Shown piece by piece: positions 56,407 through 64,000 of a stretch of 64,000 nucleotides of DNA. Every line of letters begins with the position of its first letter. Positions within the stretch are counted from its first letter, which is position 1. Both the position numbers and the translations under genes were made by a program. Location of the stretch: NCBI GenBank assembly GCA_021432635.1, contig MU270070.1, positions 212,718 to 276,717 of the forward strand, given 5' to 3'. This stretch comes from Thozetella sp. PMI_491. Lineage: Eukaryota; Ascomycota; Sordariomycetes; Chaetosphaeriales; Chaetosphaeriaceae. Under the pieces are notes generated by a model, which worked only from the letters and a program-made list of their open reading frames with translations, ran no database searches and was not told the origin of the DNA.

Positions 56407-58289
56407 CTATCCGCTCCAGTCGAGCCTGATCGTGATTTTTCGTTCAGCGACCCACCCCAAATACCTCTCTAGGACGGCCTGGGCAGCAACGCAACTTTGC
56501 AGCTCGCTGTCACGGTCGGGCTCGGCAGTGAGCCATTCACACTCCTTGCCTAGGACGGTGTGGGCGAGGAAGAACACACTCCCCACAAAGAAAGGCGTGA
56601 GGTCCAAACTGTCTGGTATGCTTTGGTAAGGAATGGACCGCAAGACGGTCCGGACACACTCGACAAGGGCCGAGCGGTGCTGCTGCAGCCTACTCTTGGC
56701 TTCTTCCGCGTCGAAAACTGCGTGATGTCCTCTCGCCCCATTCCCGGCTCGCTGAATCGAGTTGATAATGTCGCATTGGATGAGACGCGTAGCCATTAGT
56801 GTTATCCACCCGAACTGCATAGTGTGAATCTCATTGACGCTTGAGAAGATGAGCGCGGTGGCCGGGACTGAGGCGTCGAACCCCCCTCTTGGTGCTCCCA
56901 GAGCGCATGCCTTGCTGACATAGTCAGACATCTCAGCCATGTTCGTCTCGACAGGTACTTCTGCTACAGGAACATCACGCATCGTAGATCTGCAAAAGTA
57001 TAGTGCCAGTTCCCGGCGGTGCACGATGGCATCGGCTCGCTCGTAGATCTTCGCCAGCGCGTCCAGAGCCAGTTGACTCTGAGACTTTAGGCGCGGGTTG
57101 CCGCTCTCCCATACTAGCTGTGAGTATTGCGTGCGAATATTGACAGCCTCGGCGAGGTCGTCGAGCACAGCGTCATGTACGGTACGCGGGGCGAAGCCTG
57201 TATGGATTGGTAATTGGGTGCTCGGCCATAAGCACCAATGTGACCTCGTATCCTCGCTTTTTTGTGGTAATTTGCCAGTAGATCGCGCTTCGGTCCCGGA
57301 AAGCTTTTCAAGAAGCTGTGATCGGACCAACCAGTTAGTCATGACCAAGCGTAGCGGAAGTTAGGATCAGTATATACTCTGAGATGGGGACATACCACAA
57401 AGAAGCGGGTTGAGCTGGTCAGTTCGGGGCATCTTAGCGTGCTAGCTCCGCGCTTTTCCATGGCCAACCCGAGAGCCCTGATATGCACCTTCCAGTTCGA
57501 GGTGCCGGGATGTTGGTCCAACTGCATCCCGGTGGCATTAGTAAGAGGTCTCAGGATAGTGCCTTGTCATTCTTCCCCAGTGGGAGAGACAACCTACCTC
57601 CCACAGCGTAAGCAGTAAGCAGGAGAAGTGGAAGTCGTCCCAGTCAGAATCAGACATGACATCGAGTCCGACACATTGCATTTCTGTGAGCGTCGAAGTG
57701 AGACACTTCAACGCCCTCCCATATGCAAGCATACTTTGATCTCGAGAGACCCGGTCGTTGTGTATTCGAGCGAAATAACCCGCCGCCAGTGCCTCAATGG
57801 CGCACGTTATCGGCATGTCTGTATCCTTCTTTCCCGACCAGAGGAGTTGAAAAGCCCGAAGCAGCCTTGCCTGGAGGAATATCTCGCCAGGACCAAAAGG
57901 TTTCTTGAACTCGGAGAGAAAGAAGGCCCCGTATACAACCAAGCTGCGGCTTGAGAGTGGCCGAGCAAGAGGAGACCTAGTTTCTCGGCCGCGTGGAGAT
58001 AGTGACGCCTGCGGCGTTGGGAGTTTGGACCTGTTGGCCCGCGGCGTGGCTCCGTGGGGTTTCCAGCCTTCATTCATGAAAGTGAACTCATTTCGTCTGT
58101 AGCCACGGCAGACCTGATTTCGGCTTTCGCAATTCTTACAAGTGGGGCGCCTCCGATCTATAGCGACCACAGAATTAGCTGGCTCGGGGCAGCACACGCG
58201 GCCAAGGGACACGAACCGCATCGGACCTTGCGCGAGACACAGGTGAGGCAGCCTTTTGACCGCGGGATTGGCAAGGGGTTTTGTTGCAT
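56407..58289 (-). CDS. Zn2Cys6 transcription factor
   Basis: Exons 58289-58217, 58157-57598, 57521-57396 and 57315-56407 give 555 residues. The binuclear cluster is complete once the first intron is removed: GCLTCVSRKVRC then DRRRPTCKNC then ESRNQVCRGY, with spacing C-x2-C-x6-C-x6-C-x2-C-x6-C. The rest follows the fungal-specific regulator domain (FLSEFKKPFGPGEIFLQARL, AIEALAAGYFARIHNDR, FHFSCLLLTLWE). The start ATG is 12 codons before the cluster. Intron 2 has a TACTAATG branch site. The gene is divergent from the MFS exporter at 58771, so the exporter is a natural candidate target. Nuclear, DNA-binding; the inducer is unknown. Confidence 0.93.
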
Positions 58290-58770
58290 GGTTCTCTTTC
58301 TGGCCCCACCCAAGGGAGCTCGATGGGGAAGGAAAGGCGAAAATTTAACCTCAGTGGACAAGCCGTGAAATTACAGCAATGTGCAGAAGTGAATCAGGCG
58401 ACGAACAGAAGTAGTGCCTGTCGGTATATAAAAAGCAGCCGTTCCCGACTTTCCCCAGAGCATACGCTAAACCCCATTTGGAAGGAAACGCGAACAAGAC
58501 CAGGCTGTGCCACAATTGTTCCGGGATCTTGGCGCCATTTAGACGGGGGCGGTTCCGTGATGCTTCAGCGTCGCTTCGGGAAAGGGTGGTAGAAGCTGCA
58601 CCTTCACCAACAGTCCCTTGCCCATAGCAAATGGTCCGCTACAAGATCCGAGAAGGTAAGCACGCTTCCCGCGAATATAAAACCTTAGATCGCACCCATT
58701 GAAGGAAGACGGCGGGGCCGCTTACAGCCCCTTCCGACATTTATCGTCCAAGACCCTCGTGTAGCTTCAC
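58290..58770. promoter_or_regulatory. Shared divergent promoter of the Zn2Cys6 regulator and MFS exporter
   Basis: A 481-bp bidirectional promoter region. TATATA at 58425-58430 can serve the regulator gene on the minus strand; TATAAAA at 58676-58682 is placed about 90 bp before the exporter start. A CGG-GG-CCG word occurs near 58712, a possible half-site pair for a Zn2Cys6 factor, unproven. Confidence 0.55.
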
Positions 58771-60676
58771 ATGATGCAGTCCGACCTAACTACAGAGCCG
58801 CAGACACCTGTCGAGTCAGAAAAACAAAAAGATGCCAATCACATTGGTACGACCAACGACAGTGGCGAAACCGGGGAAGACGATATACAATATCCCAGCT
58901 TGGCCGTGCTCGTAACCATTGCTGTCGGCCTATGCCTATGTGCATTTCTCGTCTCTCTGTACGCACCATACTTCCCCTAACTCATTACTGGAGGGCATTA
59001 ACAATTCTACTAGCGACCAAACCATACTGGCGACCGCTATACCCCGAATAGTAGATGACTTCAACTCGATCCAGGACATCTCGTGGTACGGAAGCGCATA
59101 TATGCTCACCGTACGCTAAGCCCCTATTCGCGCTCCCCACGAAACATCCGCTGACCCATCCAGACCGCCGCCCTTCAGTTGCCTTTCGGAACACTGTATA
59201 CCGTCGCGCCGATTAAATGGACCTTCATCACTGCCGTGGCAATATTCGAGGTTGGCTCTGCTATATGCGGAGCGGCCCAGAACTCCAAGACGCTGATCGT
59301 AGGACGAGCCATAGCGGGTATCGGATCCTCGGGCCTGATGTCTGGGGCCATGATCATCATCTCAAAGTCGGCTCCGTTGCATCGACGGGCAATGTTTATC
59401 GGCCTTCTGGTTGCCATGTTCGGCATAGCAAGCGTTTGCGGACCGCCATTGGGCGGCGCTTTTACGGACCATCTAACGTGGAGATGGTGCTTCCTCAGTA
59501 AGGGCTGTGGAGAGCGAAGTTCCAGGTGTATGCACGAGTGCATAGCTAACAATCATCATATACAGTCAATCTTCCACTAGGTGCTATCACCGTAATTGTG
59601 TTGGTTGTTTTCTTTCGACCACCTTCGACGCCGTCAGGCAACGCACCCCCCAGCCTGTGGAGCGTCGCGCAGTCCTTCGACCTTCCTGGCCTTGCCATCC
59701 TTTTGCCAACTGTGATCTGTCTCATGCTTGGGATCACCTGGGGTGGTAACGTATATCCGTGGTCAGACTGGCGCGAAATTTTACTCCTCGTCCTGGCCGG
59801 TGTCGGCACTGTCGCGTTTGTCGCACTAGAAGCCTTTCGCCCTGCATCAGCCATGGTACCTCCGAGGCTTGTGCGCCAGCGAACAGTTGCTTCCTCCTGC
59901 ATCCTAGCCTTTGGATTAAATGGCGGCCTTACAATCGCTATCTACTACTTGCCGCTTTTCTTCCAGGGCGTCAAGGGATCGACTGCAGTCCAGTCGGGAG
60001 TGCAGCTTATCCCTACCGTGGTAGGAACAAGTATCTTCGCTATCATTGGTGGCATCGGAGGTACGTGTCTCCAACGCAACTCTTCAATTGTACATGCCTG
60101 CTACATATAGGTCTAGGCGGCTAACATGGCAACACTAATCTAGTCGCGTTGGTGGGATATTTCGTCCCATTCATGATCGTAGGGTGTGCGGTCTTTACCG
60201 CCGGGTGCGCCGTGGTGTACGCCGCTCTCACACCTGACACCTCCTCTTCTGCTTGGATTGGCTTCCAAGTTCTTATAGGGGCTGGAGCAGGTCTCACGTT
60301 ACAGCAGGCCATGATTGCCGTGCAGACAGTACTGCCGGAGGCAGACATCCCGGTCGCAACCGCGTTCGCGATTTTCTGCCAGACCCTAGGTGGCGCCGTG
60401 TTTCTCGCCATCTCTCAGGCCGTCTTCGCCCATGGGCTAGCAGCCCTCCCGGTGGAAGCAAATGGAGACGGGTCTCCCGGCTCGGGCTTCGTGGTCTCGG
60501 ATCCATCTACACTCCCTAGCGGAGCGCTCGGAACGTACGCAAAGGCCGTTGTCACGCCCTTTCTCGTGGCTGCCGTTGGTGGTGGCATTGCGCTGCTTTC
60601 AAGCGCAGGAATGGAGTGGGTTTCGGTGAAAAAGAAGCGCAGCCAGAACGAACAGAAGGACGCCCCGAAGCCCTGA
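58771..60676 (+). CDS. MFS multidrug/toxin exporter, DHA2-type (14 transmembrane segments)
   Basis: Exons 58771-58958, 59014-59110, 59164-59497, 59566-60060 and 60144-60676 give 548 residues. The motifs of the drug:H+ antiporter-2 family are present: [13 protein letters not shown] in the first helix (restored by the first intron), [24 protein letters not shown], and the antiporter motif region [14 protein letters not shown] with TWRWCF. Later helices include [19 protein letters not shown] and [16 protein letters not shown]. The N-terminus (about 45 residues) is hydrophilic and cytosolic, and the end is Lys-rich. It is a plasma-membrane exporter of small toxic compounds; the specific substrate is unknown. 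It is paired head-to-head with a Zn2Cys6 regulator. Confidence 0.95.
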
Positions 60677-61183
60677 GTGGGTGTGGTTGGCTTGGCGTTT
60701 AGCCAGATGAGCGAGCCAGTGAGCGTTGCCTCTATCGCGGCGTTTGTCACATTTGACAGGCAAGGAGAAAGATATCTTAGTTGACTCGCACTGGCTTTGC
60801 CGAGATTCTCTCCACCGAAATATCTTCTATGTAGCTTCTAACGTACTTGTAATATCACACATTATGAGATCCCGAATGTCTAACCAGCCTATAAGAATAT
60901 TGACTGGTGAATTAATGCTTCCTCCAACATGAGTAGTCACTCATCTTATGGCTAGCCACACCACGGGCCCAGCAGGAACCACCCTGAAAGGTAGTGCGGC
61001 ACAGCCGTTGTCTTAAGCTGTTCAATCCTGGCATTAGCGTATTTCCTTACAGTATCCGAGGATCTTATTAACGCATTGTACAATTCACCCCCTGTATGAC
61101 TGTTAGCTTGGTACAATACAGAGGCCGATCAGACATGAGAGCTTGAAGGCCAGTAATCTGCCCTGCAGGCTCGTTCTTGGTCC

Positions 61184-61265
61184 ATTTGGCTCCTCGCTAG
61201 CTAATTTAGCTCTATATTGAACTATTTGGCTCCTTGTTGGCTCATTTGGCTCCCTGTTGGCTCTG
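61184..61265. repeat. Degenerate tandem repeat of ATTTGGCTCC words
   Basis: The words ATTTGGCTCC, TTTAGCTC, ATTTGGCTCC, GTTGGCTC, ATTTGGCTCC and GTTGGCTC follow one another at spacings of about 10-25 bp. A similar word (CATTTGGCTC) recurs alone at 62450. Confidence 0.65.
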
Positions 61266-62924
61266 TAAACCCCCCTAGATCTAGGTAAACCACTATTCTT
61301 ATGAAGACAGTGGCCTTATAATTCCCACGCTAACAAACAAACATGGGTTGTATTGTACCCGCGGCCGAGCCCCTGCACGCGGTAATTCGCCTAAGTCATG
61401 CATCGGGCTTCAATAGATCTCGGAGAAGGAGTGCTTACAGTCGGTGTCCGTACTAGATCCGTACTAGAAATAAGCATCAACGATAGAAACTTAGTATACA
61501 CCAAGCTGGGAGATGCATCTCTTCTACTGCCTCCCGCAGCCCCGGGACAGAATCTCGCACCGTTCTCGAGAAATCGGCGACTGGCCTGCTTTGGCGGCCG
61601 CCTGGCGAGACGAGCCCCCTCGACGTTGCATATGCGTATGGCGCTGCGTGGAAGGGAGGACTAACCTCGACTACTGGCTTGGCTTGCTTCGTACAACATG
61701 CCACTCGGTTCTATCGTGACTTATGATATTATTCGTTGCCCCCTAGTCGCTGCGAGAGTCGAGTAAGCCCATGGTTGTGCTTGCGCCTTACCTTATCTTG
61801 GATCAATGAATCCTACAATTTCCTGGTCATGGACCCTGCTTGGCTTGGCGAGCAAGACACTTTCAAAGTAACGTCTAACCCGTGGAGCCTCTAGGCCTAG
61901 GCCTATTCTAGTATCTACTGTACATAAGTAGGGAGCTGAACGAGCTTCCGGCCCGCAATAGTGCCCCACGTCACATCCAGCACCAACCCGCTGAATCGGG
62001 AAGTCGACCATATGCTGGTGCAAAGGACATCGGCGTCCGGATGGGGAAGTCAAGCTGGCCGGGTTATGCATCTTGGCCTCCCACATCGGCTCTAACAGGA
62101 GAACGGCAGCGGACCTTGGCGGAGTGCGGGCCGAAAGCTTGTCTGCACGAGTCCGGGGAAACTGCTGGCACGATATAACGCCCGAAGCTTCCACGTTCAC
62201 TTCGCCCTCGATGCGACGGGCAAAATTTTTTGGTGTTGGTCTACGGCGGCGGTGTGGCAGTGAACGAGGTTGAACCTATGCAACAGCAGCCGAAGATGTC
62301 GGTGTCGCTGTGGCGTGAGATCAGTCGCTAGGTCCCTTCGCTGAGCGATAACCTAACGCGGGTGTGATGACGGGAGCGTGTGATCTTGGCGACATAAGTC
62401 GCACCGCGCGACATGGTTCGCAGGAATACCAGGGGAATCCCACTTTGCTCATTTGGCTCTCGGCGCCTGTAGTGGCGGCCGACGTCTCCAAGCCTGATGT
62501 GCCAAGAGGCACGATGTCGCTTCTTTTTGAGGGAACAGTGTAAAAGGGGGGACTATTGCGGCGTGCATTATTGGGAAAGTTGTGCCGCAGCGAGAAGGAC
62601 ATTAGCCAAGCGACTCCTACGGGACTGGGAGCGAGATCGAGCCTAGGGAGCCTCTAGAATCTGGCCCTGGCGCCGCTGGGCTCCTCGGCAGGGTAGGAAT
62701 TTAGCGGGCCGACGGTTCACTCACAGGGGTCTTGGGGTCGAAAATAACGTTACCCCTAGCGCCAAGGGCCGCATCCATCGCCCGCGATCCCTGCACGAGC
62801 CCCCGCTGAACCCCTGATCGGATCACGAGCCCCTGTCACCACACGGCTCACCCACAGCCACGAGACCCCGTAGGTCTCGGAGGCTCCCATGCACGACTCT
62901 CAGGAAATGGCTGCGATATGTAAA

Positions 62925-62931
62925 TATAAAT
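62925..62931 (+). promoter_or_regulatory. TATA box of the glutaminase-like gene
   Basis: TATAAAT lies about 130 bp before the ATG at 63059. Confidence 0.5.
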
Positions 62932-63058
62932 CTCCTGCCTGTATCGCCTCTCGCGACCTCATGCCTGCAAGCACCAGAAGTGCCCCGAATCCCATAGCGC
63001 AAGGCTGTATCGTGACTTATCGTAGTCTCTTCCTCCGCGTTCGGGTGCAGCAGCAAAG

Positions 63059-64000
63059 ATGCGTTTCGCTTCGCTGCTAGGTGCCATCTCGGCATTTGGC
63101 GCCGCCGTGACGGCCGTCAACTTCAAGCCGGCGAGGCCGCCGGCAATTCCCCTTGCCCTCTCCTCGCCCTACGTCAACATGTGGCTCCGTGGCGATACGC
63201 TTCCGGGCAACTGGGCCACGCACTGGAGGTATGTGCGGCCGCATCATTTTTGCAAGACCCCCATGCACATGTATGCATAGCTAACGTTCGACTCTAGTGG
63301 TAATATCATCGGCATGACGGGCTTCGTTGCGGTCGACGGCACTGTCTACAATTGGATGGGTGCCCCCGGCGGCCCCGGCCCAGTCACGCAGACCGACGTC
63401 GAGTACACGTCCACTAAGACCGTCTTCACCTTCAACGTGGCCGGCAAGATTAAGATGACGGCCACTTTCCTCAGCCCTGTCTACCCTGACGACCTTGTCA
63501 AGAAGTCCCTGCAGTATTCGTACGTGGAGGTTAGCGCCGTCACGCTCGATGGAGCCTCCCACAGCGTTAACGTCTACCTCGATACTTCTGCCGGTAAGAA
63601 TCAAGTTTCCTTCTCGCATAAACTGTCCTGAAACTTACTCCTGCTGCTTTAGAATGGTTTGGCGATAAGTCTATGAAGGTATGGTGGGACAGCAATGTTG
63701 ATAGCGGCGTCCGGTGGCACCGTGTCCACCCTACCACTGAGAGCCTATACAAGGAGAGCAACGAACAGCCTAACTGGGGTTCTATCTTCTTCGCCACTCC
63801 CGACAAGCAAGGCGTAAGTCACACAACCTGGCTGCACTCCTAGGATACAGAAGGTTAACACAATACAGTTGACCTACCAGACTGGCGCCGATGTCGATGT
63901 CCGCGGCCAGTTCATTAACAACCGGCGGCTGGCAAACACCATGGACACAAACTCTCGTGCCATCAACGACAGATGGTTAGTAAATGTTGCTTCTTAGTTT
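63059..64000 (+). CDS. Secreted glutaminase GtaA-like protein, 5' part (runs off the window)
   Basis: Exons 63059-63228, 63298-63593, 63653-63813 and 63869 to about 63975, where a GTTAGT donor begins another intron; the gene continues beyond the window. The signal peptide is MRFASLLGAISAFGAAVTAV. The N-terminal domain of the GtaA/DUF4965-type family is clear: FKPARPPAIPLALSSPYVNM, GFVAVDGTVYNWMGAPGG, TATFLSPVYPDDLVKKSLQY, SYVEVSAVTLDGASHSVNVY, then QPNWGSIFFATPDKQG and LTYQTGADVDVRGQF. Family proteins of about 690 residues are secreted; the Aspergillus GtaA enzyme deamidates glutamine. All three complete introns keep frame and have CTAAC-like branch sites or good acceptors. Confidence 0.92.

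Larger units (their letters stand above)
60677..63058. other. Spacer with a degenerate tandem repeat
   Basis: 61184-61265 contains repeated ATTTGGCTCC/GTTGGCTC words. 61513-62600 has chance frames on both strands without domains. The right end is the promoter side of the glutaminase gene. Confidence 0.45.

Noticed and set aside
1-64000. CRISPR array, rRNA genes or a secondary-metabolite backbone enzyme
   Set aside because: None seen. The P450, regulator and exporter genes are not near any PKS, NRPS or terpene synthase within the window.

Overview
This window is nuclear DNA from a filamentous ascomycete (Pezizomycotina, most likely a Sordariomycete). The evidence is short introns of about 50-120 nt with GT..CTAAC..AG signals in almost every gene, a class II hydrophobin, a Zn2Cys6 regulator, a Pth11-like rhodopsin-domain receptor, a NACHT/STAND protein, Thr-rich secreted proteins, and an A+T-rich, TA-rich transposon that looks RIP-mutated. 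Genes are loosely spaced with long non-coding stretches. I found no rRNA gene, no convincing tRNA and no CRISPR array. All gene models were spliced by eye; junctions were accepted only where reading frame and splice signals agreed.

Layout. 1-2.8 kb: a decayed Fot1/pogo-type DNA transposon with perfect 36-bp ends, then unassigned sequence. 2.8-4.5 kb (-): an FMN-dependent monooxygenase of the nitrilotriacetate monooxygenase A type. 5.1-11.1 kb: a head-to-head pair, a helical STAND-like protein (-) and a large AAA+ ATPase (+). 11.7-14.2 kb: a GFA/CENP-V zinc protein and a small GPI-type wall protein. 15.2-20.0 kb (-): a 1610-residue NACHT-HEAT protein with a hydrophobic C-terminal tail. 20-25.7 kb: a relic with short inverted repeats, a secreted protein with dibasic sites, a small membrane protein, A+T-rich spacer and an exact 80-bp tandem duplication. 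25.7-28.5 kb: a small unknown gene and a CorA-like membrane protein with one apparent frameshift. 29.6-31.4 kb: a cytochrome P450. 32.9-36.5 kb: a secreted alpha/beta-hydrolase and a Thr-rich secreted protein. 40.7 kb: a hydrophobin. 44.8-49.7 kb: a 1573-residue protein with three CbbX-type AAA+ modules. 50.2-51.8 kb (-): a membrane-anchored seven-repeat beta-propeller lectin-like protein. 54.6-60.7 kb: a rhodopsin-domain receptor, then a Zn2Cys6 regulator (-) divergent from a DHA2-type MFS exporter (+). 63.1 kb to the edge: the 5' part of a GtaA-like secreted glutaminase.

How the genes may work together. There is no single operon-like pathway. Two local units are suggestive. The regulator/exporter pair shares a 481-bp promoter and may be an export module, with a candidate receptor beside it. 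The 5-20 kb block and the 26-28 kb gene are enriched in STAND/NLR-like and AAA+ proteins typical of fungal self/non-self and stress repertoires; this link is inference. Four introns in four genes fit best as GC-AG introns, more than expected by chance.
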